Source of the DNA: Fistulifera solaris
Taxonomy: Eukaryota; Bacillariophyta; Bacillariophyceae; Naviculales; Stauroneidaceae
Length of the DNA stretch: 64,000 bases
Reading direction: 5' to 3'
Assembly: GCA_030295235.1 (NCBI GenBank)
Contig: AP026142.1
Coordinates: forward strand, 496,001-560,000
Shown here piece by piece: positions 24,017-32,393 of this stretch. The position numbers and the translations under genes were made by a program. The stretch's first letter is position 1. Every line of letters begins with the position of its first letter. The notes beneath the pieces are model-generated. The model made no database searches and was not told the DNA's origin. It was given only the letters and a program-made list of their open reading frames with translations.

Positions 24017-24459
24017 TTCTATTTGATTGTGAACTTATATAAGTCGATTGAGGTGAATATATTAGAACTACAAGTAGTACTGTAGGACAACTCGCGAATG
24101 TCAAAGAATGAATGCAATTTGATGGGAAAATACGAAAGCAATAACACGTCATCACACTCGCGCGTAGTGGAGCGGTTTCCATAGTACAAATAATATGTCG
24201 TATCAATAACCATGGATTAAACAAGAAACATCATGTGCTTCGACTTTAGCTTCCGATGTAGACGACCATTTTCATGACTGGATTTCAGTCGCGAGCTATG
24301 GTTGAGGTGCAATACATAATACACTCCGTCAGCCCCTTTGCAAACGCCAATAATACAATTGAGAATTAACTGCAGCATAAGATTACAAACCTCAGGTTCA
24401 CGTCGATTCCTGCTCAAAAACCATGTCATTTTCCCCGCAGGCTCTACCCACAATTATTA
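24017..24459. other. Intergenic region upstream of the aldehyde dehydrogenase
   Basis: Nothing coding is supported. It holds copy 2 of the dispersed 15-bp motif. Confidence 0.5.
24276..24290. promoter_or_regulatory. 15-bp near-palindrome, copy 2 of dispersed motif
   Basis: GACTGGATTTCAGTC, one mismatch from the perfect palindrome, about 260 bases upstream of the aldehyde dehydrogenase start. Confidence 0.4.
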
Positions 24460-25611
24460 TTATAAAAACCGAACATTCCCCGAATCATCAAAAGTCAAAC
24501 TTGGCTTTAAAAGCCAGCTCTCTTCCGAAGCTACTTGCACAAGATTTGGATCTTCCATTCGGTGACGCAAGCGATCAGCTGCGGCCATTCCATCCACATC
24601 CAGAATGGTCAAGTAAATATCTTCAAACGCCATTTTGGCGACCGCTCTGCAAGATGGCCGACACAATGTGTCAGAAAGCCAGCGAACCTTGCCATATACA
24701 TAGCATAGTACTTACAAGTTGTTGAAATCATTCGCGTCATCTCCAAAGGGATCATCCAATTCGATGGCAACTAACTCCAATCCCACAAAACCGTACGTCA
24801 GAACAAAGGCTTGACAGCAGTGCGCTATCACGGAAGAGCTATCACCAATCAACACAAAGGGAACCGTAAAAACATAGAAAAACAGAAACATGCGTGCCAT
24901 TTGCACCAGAGGAAAGGGCACTGGTGTCATCAAAAATCCTTGTATGCCATAATATCCTCCCATAAACACATCAACACTTTGAAATAATTTATTCTCTTGA
25001 TTCACTTGCAATTTTGCCGGATCCGCCAGTCGCAACAGATTCGAATGAATGGTTTTGCGCAACAAATACGCGACCCGTACCGGAACCCGCATGGAAACTT
25101 CCCACTCGGACCGTTCAGCATGCGCCCACCGGCTCCCTTGCGTCATGGCGTGCACAATTTCGTCCCGTTCGACGCCATTCAATTCGGGCAACTCCCACGC
25201 CGGACACTGTGTTGTGGGATAATTGATGACCGCCATGGCCGTTCGTAACAGAAGCAAAGAACGATACGCCAGTTCGTGACGCCATGTAACGGCACTTTCG
25301 TCGATCGCCGCATTGGAAAGAACGATCGCCGTCTGCACCAATTCTCGCGTTTCGCGGTACATGATCCCTAAATAATTGCGTGCCTCATTGTAGCGTCCCA
25401 AGGCAATGTTAACTCGTGACACTAACAAAAACGCCACCACAATCGAGAGGAAGGAATGTCCTTGGTTACTGATTTCGAGAAAATGTTTCGCATTCATCAG
25501 GAGGATTTGATCGAAATACGTCAAAAGAAGCGTCAGCAATACATTGAAAACACAGTACGGTAGGACCTGAGGATGGTATATGGTGAGAAAAAAAGAAAGT
25601 CGTCCAGCCAT
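24460..25611 (-). CDS. Bestrophin family anion channel
   Basis: Bestrophins are chloride/bicarbonate channels. Several diatom and green algal members sit in thylakoid membranes and feed bicarbonate to the carboxylating compartment (established for the family, not shown here). Membrane segments begin with LPYCVFNVLLTLLLTYF, then SFLSIVVAFLLVSRVNIALGRYNEARN, the bestrophin pattern before the cytosolic helices. The signature acidic cluster ELDDPFGDDANDFN follows the last segment. A phase-2 GT-AG intron at 24647-24715 (69 nt) joins AVAKMAFEDIYLTILD and the C-terminal tail. The start is uncertain: the first in-frame ATG is at 25611, but conserved-looking sequence continues upstream to about 25683 without an ATG, so a first exon may be missing. 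No clear transit peptide is visible for the same reason. Confidence 0.85.
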
Positions 25612-25683
25612 TACCGACGAAACCTTTCCATCCGACGCACCTTCCACCAAATACTGCCATGCAATTGCGTTAATACACTCCAA

Positions 25684-26216
25684 TGAGATTTCGAATTATA
25701 CGCTACGGTATATGCGGCAAGTGATGGTTTGTGTTTGCTAGAACTCGTCATGAATTTATTTTTGGTTGTGTTGCGCGGTGACAAGGAAAATAAATGAACG
25801 TATGATTATTATTCGCGTTTGGCGTCGACGAAAAAATAATGACAAAAAAATAATGATTATTCATTCGTTTGCTTCGAAAACAATGAGACGGGAAAAGTGG
25901 TGCGACGTCATCTTATTACCTGGTATGGCGTAGAAGAATAATCATCATCGTCTGTAGTGTGGTGCGTGTGGTCTTTTCAGGTACCGGTACCCAGAAAATC
26001 TGGGGGTTTGGTCTTTTGACAATCCAAGAAAATCTGAGCGTTCTGTTTCCAAACTACCAGGAGATCTGGAAGTGAAGTGTTTTCACATTACCAGAAAATC
26101 TGGTACTGTACCTGGTCAACACGCACACAACAATCATTCGAACCATCAGGGGCCGAAAGACGCCCCTCATTTTTTCTCATGTTTGAAGAAGACTGAATCA
26201 AACAAATACATATTCG
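25684..26216. other. Divergent promoter region with palindrome cluster
   Basis: Separates the bestrophin gene (-) from the FSH1-RWD gene (+). No coding region. It contains four copies of a CCAGAAAATCTGG-type palindrome, listed separately, and GTAC-rich palindromes at 25981-25992 and 26103-26116. Confidence 0.55.
25991..26103. repeat. Four copies of the palindrome CCAGAAAATCTGG
   Basis: Copies at 25991-26003 and 26091-26103 are identical (5-bp arms CCAGA/TCTGG around AAA). Degenerate copies are at 26024-26037 (CCAAGAAAATCTGA) and 26057-26069 (CCAGGAGATCTGG). The cluster ends 113 bases before the FSH1-RWD start. It is a plausible transcription-factor site array (inference). Confidence 0.6.
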
Positions 26217-27482
26217 ATGACATCACCTCCTCGGAAACAGATCCTTTTACTCCATGGTAATCGACAAACGGGGCAATTACTGCTGGGACGCATGGATCGA
26301 TTTCGTAGGCGTCTCGCGAAGGAAGGTTTTGATTTAATCGCCCCCGATGCACCCTTTCTTCACCCCGAACATGAATTCTTACGAATGTGGTGGGACCGTC
26401 ACAATGATGCGTATGAAGGGATCCATCAATCGATACAATTATTGCAACAAATATGGCAAGAACAGCACTTTGTTGGAATGATTGGATTTTCACAAGGAGC
26501 TCGTTTCGTCGAATTATTGTTGCGATGGCATTTTCAAAATCCCGAGTCGTCCGGCTTTGCAGGTCTCCAATTTGGAATCATGATTGCTGGATATGATGCG
26601 CCTCTTCCGACTAACTGGTGTCTTTCGACAAACCACCAACAGTTAGTTCAAATACCAACACTCCATGTTATGGGATTACACGATGAGCTCGTACCTCCCG
26701 AAAAAAGTCGAAAGGCGGCCACCTACTTTTACAATCCACAATTTCTGGAACATGAAGGAGGTCATCATGTACCGGTGCAAAGTCCACGAGTCACAGCCTA
26801 TGTAAAATTCATTCAATATGCACTGCAACAAGCAACGACACGAATGGAAACCAATTTGAAAGACGACGCCTTGAGAACTTCCCTGCCCGATCCAGAAATA
26901 GCCGAAATGCAACGAGATGAGCTAGAAGCACTGCAAGCTATTTTTCCAGAAGAATTTATCATACCAAACGGAAATCCACAATATCCTATTACATTTCAAA
27001 TAGCATTGCCGAAAACGGAGGAGGGCTGGTGGCCTCCACATCCCATTGCCCTGGAGTTTACGTTTCCTCCTCAATATCCGACAGAATGCAGGCCCATCAT
27101 GAATCTCATTCATAACAATAATGTCATGGAATTTTCGTCGATACAGAAAGAGCGATGTATGCAGGCCATGCATCATGCTTGTCAGCTCGAAGAAGGGATG
27201 CCTTGTGTCATGTCGTGCGTGTATGCGGTCAAGGAATTGTTTGAATCAAATGAGCTTGCAGCGGCTACTCATCCAATTGCGATCGACGACACAGCCAATG
27301 ATCACCAACATGACGAAACTCATATAGAAGGGAATACAGCGAATGTTTTTCTCAGCGCATGCTCCGCAGAACGGAAACAGGCTTGCATTGACGAAGGATT
27401 AGAAATAGCTGAGAAAGTATTGCAAAATGCCGCCAATGACATCGATAGTAACATGGGCAAAAAGGAGGACAATATCGATTGA
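26217..27482 (+). CDS. FSH1-type serine hydrolase joined to an RWD domain
   Basis: 421 aa as written. Residues 1-200 are an alpha/beta hydrolase of the FSH1 (serine hydrolase/EF-hand-binding) class. They show LLLHGNRQTG, the elbow GFSQGA with the nucleophile Ser at about 92, an Asp in GLHDELVPPE and a His in EGGHHVP. From about residue 230, MQRDELEALQAIFPEEF begins an RWD domain, continuing with LEFTFPPQYPTECRP. RWD domains of Gir2/DFRP2 and IMPACT bind ribosome-linked GTPases and GCN-type factors. The frame stops at 27482 exactly where an Obg-type GTPase opens in another frame; one extra base in GGG 27455-27457 or A5 27459-27463 would make one polypeptide with the next entry. The ATG at 26217 is clear. 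Confidence 0.85.
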   Translation: MTSPPRKQILLLHGNRQTGQLLLGRMDRFRRRLAKEGFDLIAPDAPFLHPEHEFLRMWWDRHNDAYEGIHQSIQLLQQIWQEQHFVGMIGFSQGARFVELLLRWHFQNPESSGFAGLQFGIMIAGYDAPLPTNWCLSTNHQQLVQIPTLHVMGLHDELVPPEKSRKAATYFYNPQFLEHEGGHHVPVQSPRVTAYVKFIQYALQQATTRMETNLKDDALRTSLPDPEIAEMQRDELEALQAIFPEEFIIPNGNPQYPITFQIALPKTEEGWWPPHPIALEFTFPPQYPTECRPIMNLIHNNNVMEFSSIQKERCMQAMHHACQLEEGMPCVMSCVYAVKELFESNELAAATHPIAIDDTANDHQHDETHIEGNTANVFLSACSAERKQACIDEGLEIAEKVLQNAANDIDSNMGKKEDNID

Positions 27483-28870
27483 CTCTGGGACTCGTTGGAA
27501 AACCTTCGGCCGGAAAGTCTACGTTCTTTAATGCCGCCACGGGATTTGCACGACAACGTGGTGACAAAGAAAGCTCACTGGGAGGCGCCACAATGGCACC
27601 GCATCCATTCACGACTATTGATGCCAATATTGGGTATTGTCTTGTCCCGGCACCAGTAGGAAGCTGTCCGGAAGAGGATTATACGGGTGACCAAACTATT
27701 GGGTGCACACACGGCCGTGACAGTCAAGGCCGCCGACTGATCCCGGTTCTACTGAAAGATGTAGCGGGTTTAGTGCCAGGGGCCTACAAGGGACGTGGTC
27801 GTGGTAACAAGTTTTTGAATGATTTGACGGACGCGCACGTTCTCATTCACATTTTAGATGCGAGTGGTACATCCGATGAAGGTGGAAACGCTCTTGGAGA
27901 AGACTTCGACACCGGCTCCAATGGGGCGTCACATCCGCTGCATGATCTCGAATGGATAAGAAAAGAGTTAATTGAATGGGTATATTCAAATGTAATACAA
28001 AAGTGGGAATCAATTCTAAGGAAAGGAAAAACGAAATTATCGGACATGTTCAGCGGATACGGGCAGACAGAAGGCGTGACTGCGGCAGTTATTGGAGAGG
28101 TGGAATCGTTCATGACTGTGTCGACTGGACAAGCTTATTCTTTCGACGATTTGAGCAAGTGGGATAGCGGTGATTTGCACCGTTTAGTGTCAGCGTTTTT
28201 AGGTGTTCGATTTCCAGTTGTTTTGGCCTTAAATAAGATGGACCTTCCCTCGAGCAAAGAGAACATTCGGGAGGTGCAGGAAGCTCTTCCAATTCATGGA
28301 GCACACATCGGAGTTCCCTTATCGGCAAATCAGGAGATGATTTTCGTGAAATCATCGATCGAAAGAGTTTTAGTGCGCGACTCGGCTCCAGCTACGCTAC
28401 TTGAGGCGAATTCTCCGCCTCTCGGAGTTTGGCAATGTCTTCATGAAGCAGTATTCTTGGCAAACCCAATTCTTGTCTTTCCCGTCTCTGACTTTTCAAC
28501 ACTTTCGCCTTTGCCTGGCTTGAGAAAAATTGCTATAGAAGACTCCTCGTTACCGAGCCCTGGCATGATTAGCTGCTTGATATCATCTGGTGGAAAGGCG
28601 CCGACACACTGGAATGCAGAAGATCAATTGTATCGTTCAGCAGCATCCGGAATCTCGCTTCGGGACGTCATTGTTATGAAGCCTGGCTCTAGTGTCGAAG
28701 ATTTGTTCTTCGTTTTGAAGCGATTAGGTGCCTTTGGGGGAGAGTTTGTGAGGGCGGAAGGAATATATGCCATAGGAGATCCTCCGAAGCAAGTTCCAAA
28801 GGGAAGAATGCTGGCAAAAGATATCCGCATTATAAAAATCATGACAAATAAAAAGGCATCTTGGCAATGA
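27479..28870 (+). CDS. Obg/YchF-type GTPase (archaeal-YchF-like), probable C-terminal part of an FSH1-RWD-GTPase fusion
   Basis: The GTPase fold starts LTLGLVGKPSAGKSTFFNAA (G1, P-loop), then HPFTTIDANIG (G2), LKDVAGLVPGA (G3) and ALNKMD (G4), and ends with a TGS-like domain around VIVMKPGSSVEDLFFVLKRLG. Wording such as FTTIDANIGYCLVP and DVAGLVPGAYKGRGRGNKFL is typical of the archaeal YchF-like/HflX-Obg group of ribosome-associated GTPases, also found in protists. No ATG lies in frame before the P-loop. The upstream codons (GQKGGQYR) are reached only by restoring one base to the preceding gene, so this is very probably not a separate gene. NKMD, rather than the NxxE of OLA1, predicts GTP rather than ATP specificity. 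Confidence 0.8.
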   Translation: MTLGLVGKPSAGKSTFFNAATGFARQRGDKESSLGGATMAPHPFTTIDANIGYCLVPAPVGSCPEEDYTGDQTIGCTHGRDSQGRRLIPVLLKDVAGLVPGAYKGRGRGNKFLNDLTDAHVLIHILDASGTSDEGGNALGEDFDTGSNGASHPLHDLEWIRKELIEWVYSNVIQKWESILRKGKTKLSDMFSGYGQTEGVTAAVIGEVESFMTVSTGQAYSFDDLSKWDSGDLHRLVSAFLGVRFPVVLALNKMDLPSSKENIREVQEALPIHGAHIGVPLSANQEMIFVKSSIERVLVRDSAPATLLEANSPPLGVWQCLHEAVFLANPILVFPVSDFSTLSPLPGLRKIAIEDSSLPSPGMISCLISSGGKAPTHWNAEDQLYRSAASGISLRDVIVMKPGSSVEDLFFVLKRLGAFGGEFVRAEGIYAIGDPPKQVPKGRMLAKDIRIIKIMTNKKASWQ

Positions 28871-29308
28871 ACAGATGTGTATCAACATGTTCGTTCATGG
28901 GTTCCGGAGTAGTATCGATAAGCAATAACCAGGTCAGCTCCGATTCTCTTGATGCAAATGATCAGTTTTTTTGGTTCCCTGTTCCCTTGCTCCAGAGTTA
29001 AAAAGTTTAATTAAAAACTCAAGCTTTCTGGGATCAACTATTTCGGAGTAAGAAATAGCGAATAGCGTGGGTCGGAATCACGAGTTCTGATGTGTCAATG
29101 GATGAAAAAGTAGTCTTGGGTGTTGACGTCAACATTTTCTGCCCTCGACGGAGACGGAGCGCATTTCGTCACACTGTCTCATAAAAATGCCGTTGCAGTT
29201 GCAAGAGGAATGATATCGTTCACTACTGTTGCTTGCTCTGTCTGGTGTTGCTAATACATTCAACTTATCAATAACTCTCACTTAACAGTTTTCATTGTCG
29301 TATAAAAG
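28871..29308. other. Intergenic region
   Basis: Between the GTPase and the Mpv17 gene. No feature apart from TATAAAAG directly before the Mpv17 start codon (29301-29308). Confidence 0.5.
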
Positions 29309-30130
29309 ATGACCGCAAAACGGAAGCAGTGCACCGCCTTTTTGTTTCTCTGTCTTCGTATTTTTTCCTTCCCAGGAAGCGACGCTTTTCGATTCGACAG
29401 CTCAGTACTTTCTACTCCCCGTCTGGTTCCGAGAAACCCATACTCCATTGCAAGAACGCGTTATCGGCAAGTCATTGCGCGAAGAATGCTTAGCGAAGCT
29501 TTCTTAACTGTCGAAAATTTTTATATTACCTCGCCTTACGTTGCTGCCGCCATAACGTGCGGTGTAAAAGCATCAGCAGCCGACTTTGTTGCCCAAAAAA
29601 GACAAATCCGTAAGAGGGAAGAAGTTACCGGGAGCATGAAGGCTACTTTTCAAAGCGCTAGAAATGTCGCGTTTCTGATTTATGGAGCTCTATATCAAGG
29701 CATGGCCCAAGAGTTTATCTACAACGATCTCTATCCTTTGTGGTTCGGGACTTCGTCGATGCCCCTAACAGTTCTAAAAAAGACGGTCTTCGACGTTTTT
29801 GTACAGACACCGTTGCTCACATTACCTATTGCTTATTTCTTCAAAGCAGTTGTATTCCAACATTCTCCAAGAGAAGCAATCCGGAGGTATGTGGAAGACG
29901 TTACCAAGAAGGGCCTTTTACAGAAGTACGTCCTACTATGGGCTCCAGTTCAATGCTTGACATTCAGTGTGGTTCCTCCCCACCTACGTATATCCTTCAT
30001 CGCCTTTGTTTCATTCTTTTGGCTGATAATCTTCTCATCTGTATCTGGAAAGCGACAAGAAATCAACACCAAGGAGGAGAGCGATACGTGCGATCTCGTC
30101 GACGGAACGACATGCAACATTGATGGTTAA
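29309..30130 (+). CDS. Mpv17/PMP22 family membrane protein, probably plastid-targeted
   Basis: 273 aa, intronless. The C-terminal signature of the Mpv17/PMP22/Sym1 family is present: KYVLLWAPVQCLTFSVVPPH followed by a W in the last membrane helix, preceded by helices around AFLIYGALYQGM and FDVFVQTPLLTLPIAYFFK. Family members sit in the inner membrane of mitochondria or in peroxisomes or plastids and act as small-molecule channels. The N-terminus (CTAFLFLCLRIFSFPGSDAFRF) is a signal peptide with a D-A-F cleavage motif, so plastid import is likely. The acidic, Cys-containing tail after the last helix is unusual. Transported substrate is unknown. Confidence 0.85.
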   Translation: MTAKRKQCTAFLFLCLRIFSFPGSDAFRFDSSVLSTPRLVPRNPYSIARTRYRQVIARRMLSEAFLTVENFYITSPYVAAAITCGVKASAADFVAQKRQIRKREEVTGSMKATFQSARNVAFLIYGALYQGMAQEFIYNDLYPLWFGTSSMPLTVLKKTVFDVFVQTPLLTLPIAYFFKAVVFQHSPREAIRRYVEDVTKKGLLQKYVLLWAPVQCLTFSVVPPHLRISFIAFVSFFWLIIFSSVSGKRQEINTKEESDTCDLVDGTTCNIDG

Positions 30131-30707
30131 GTGAAATTATCTGTTTTCTCACACGAAGAATCTTGTATTTCTGATAGTTCAAACTTGACTCGCAACGAAT
30201 TACCAGCGAAGTGGACGTGCTAATCATATCAACGTAGATTGTCGACAACCTACACAGAAAGTAGAATTGTGAACCCACGACAACTATACCAATGAAATTT
30301 TTTCTTAATCAATAGAATAAAATTAAATGGGCCTAGAGGTCTCTTTTCGAACTGACTGTACAACGAACCGAATATCTGTTTTAAAACGGCAACACGTTTT
30401 CTGCTCAATCTTTAGCATGCCAGATATCTGGGAAGGTCGTAGACGTGCGCGTCTGGTGGGATAATGGTACGGTACTCGCAGCTGGATTTCAGTCCCGAAC
30501 TCGCGATTGCGTCGCAAATCCTCCGTATTTTTTTTGTCGTTCGCATTTATTCTATCTATATCTTTGGAATGAACCATGGTCGTTGACTCGACAGTGACGG
30601 CAACGATACTTAATTTCTACGACAACCAGTTTAAAAGCCGTAGTTTGTAAGATTGGCGCCTCAAAGCGATAAGAAAGATTGTGAAAGTTGGCTTTTCAAA
30701 CCAAATA
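30131..30707. other. Intergenic region upstream of the ferredoxin-MBL gene
   Basis: Nothing coding. It contains copy 3 of the dispersed 15-bp motif and a GGTACGGTACT element at 30467-30477. Confidence 0.5.
30480..30494. promoter_or_regulatory. 15-bp near-palindrome, copy 3 of dispersed motif
   Basis: AGCTGGATTTCAGTC; the right arm and core equal the other copies and the left arm is degenerate. About 214 bases upstream of the ferredoxin-MBL start. Confidence 0.35.
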
Positions 30708-31874
30708 ATGCAGCGCCTTTCCACCGGTAATGTCCTCCTGTTTCTGAATCTTGACTCCATCCACGCATTCGTTCATACGTCTTTCCCAGTTTTTACTCCA
30801 AAACGAGCGTCAGGTCTGTTTGTCAAACCTTCTCGATTGCCGGACAATGTCGATGGCGTTCTTTACGTGAACGACCAGTGTATCAACTGTGCCGCTTGTA
30901 GTCAATTTGCACCGCAAAGTTTTGCACGGAGCGAACCCTTTCATGTTGTTTATCGACAGCCTCAATCCGCACTAGAAATCCAACAAGCTCGACAAGCATT
31001 ACTGGCGTGTCCCGTTGCGGCGATTCGTGTGGAAACAAAGGGAGAACGGCAGAAACGCAGGAACGATTCCGAATGGAAAGAGACGGATCAAGAGCTCGTG
31101 GACCAATTGAGCGGAAAAGATGAGGATGGGCTGGCGTTTCCGAGGCCTTTTCTGGACGACATACCGGATGTCTATTGGGTCGGTCATCACAACAGCGCAT
31201 CGTTTGGCGCCATTCCGTATCTCTTCCAGACACCCGATCACGAGTGGATCATGGTGGATACACCCAAGTACGGTTCCGCTGCCGTTCAAGGTGTGACTTC
31301 GTTGACCGGACCCCAAGGTCCCAATTATTTGGTTTTGACGCATGTCGATGATACAGCAGATCACAGGAAATGGGCCGATCACTTTGCACCTCATTTGCAA
31401 CGAATCTTTCATTCTGGCGATTTGGGTCAGCACAACTGGTTGGGTGATACGACACTAGAGGATGTTGAAATTCTCTTGGAAAATTCTCCTTCCTTGGACG
31501 AATTGACGGTGTTTTCGCTCAACGGAACAAGAAGGCACGAGGTGGACTGGGCGACTCTAACGGAGCCTGTTATTCTCCACACCCCGGGGCATTCACCAGG
31601 TAGCATTTCACTGTTCCACAACGCCGGAGCGGATTGCAAGATATTGTTCTCTGGCGATACTTATGCCTTTTCTACCCGCACGAATACTATGACAGGGTTC
31701 CCACGCTATGGGCATGATCGAAAGTTGCAAGCCAAAATGCTAGAAAAATTAATTGCTGTAAACTTCACCGTGGTAGCCCCTGGCCATGGTCACCCACGGG
31801 ATTATCGCGGAATGGATCCTCAGCGGCGTTACGAAGAGTTATTGCCAGCATTAAAAGAGCTCCGAAACGGGTAG
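30708..31874 (+). CDS. Plastid ferredoxin-like domain fused to metallo-beta-lactamase fold hydrolase
   Basis: The ATG at 30708 gives a signal peptide (GNVLLFLNLDSIHAF) with an A-F plastid motif. A 4Fe-4S ferredoxin domain follows: CINCAAC with a distal ACPVAAI (C-x2-C-x2-C...CP, one cluster). After a charged linker comes a metallo-beta-lactamase fold: a THVDDTADH metal motif (variant of HxHxDH), HTPGHSPGS, FSGDTY and a late APGHGHP, all candidate zinc or iron ligands. The pairing suggests a redox-controlled hydrolase or glyoxalase/persulfide-dioxygenase-like enzyme in the plastid (inference). Similar ferredoxin-MBL fusions occur in plants and algae. An in-frame GTG at 30681 was not taken as start. 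Intact, no intron. Confidence 0.85.
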   Translation: MQRLSTGNVLLFLNLDSIHAFVHTSFPVFTPKRASGLFVKPSRLPDNVDGVLYVNDQCINCAACSQFAPQSFARSEPFHVVYRQPQSALEIQQARQALLACPVAAIRVETKGERQKRRNDSEWKETDQELVDQLSGKDEDGLAFPRPFLDDIPDVYWVGHHNSASFGAIPYLFQTPDHEWIMVDTPKYGSAAVQGVTSLTGPQGPNYLVLTHVDDTADHRKWADHFAPHLQRIFHSGDLGQHNWLGDTTLEDVEILLENSPSLDELTVFSLNGTRRHEVDWATLTEPVILHTPGHSPGSISLFHNAGADCKILFSGDTYAFSTRTNTMTGFPRYGHDRKLQAKMLEKLIAVNFTVVAPGHGHPRDYRGMDPQRRYEELLPALKELRNG

Positions 31875-32393
31875 AATGGTGTGAGTGTGTGATCAACAAA
31901 CAGGCCGTGTACTCTTTAAGTTATTCTGCGGTATCATGGAGGATACGGAAGAACCATGTTTAGTTAGATGACTGGTATCAATAACGCTAGCTAAATCGTG
32001 TATCCAGGTTTCTTCGGTGGCGCGCTCTTTTTCCGCGCACAGGGGACGATCGTTGCGTTCCGTTGTAGTTTAAATTATCCGTTGATTTCTACGTCTTCCT
32101 AGTACAATTCAAATATTTGTACGTTGGCGTAAGCTGATCTCCATCTATTGGAATAAGCTTCTACGTAATCAATTTGAATGATGCACCCTATTTCTTCCGC
32201 ATTGGCGCGCTTTCCCCCCCGTTAGTTCCTCCCGCTTTTTGCGTGGCGCGAGAGACGTTGCAATTGCGCACAACAAAGAGTGCAGACACAACAAATCATA
32301 ACTCCGTCAAGAAGGAATGTCCTTACAGTCTGTCAAATATTAATAATAATCCACTTGACTAGAATTATCGAGAAAGGAACTATATATATAAAG
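31875..32393. other. Intergenic region
   Basis: No coding region supported. A TATATATATAAAG string (32382-32393) abuts the next start codon. Confidence 0.5.

Noticed and set aside
26217-28870. Reading the hydrolase-RWD and GTPase as a bacterial-type operon
   Set aside because: Nuclear eukaryotic context and lack of a start codon for the second frame; a one-base indel explains it better.
29301-29308. TATAAAAG before the Mpv17 start, read as a TATA box
   Set aside because: It touches the ATG, leaving no room for a transcription start and leader, so it is probably part of the leader; the same applies to 32382-32393.
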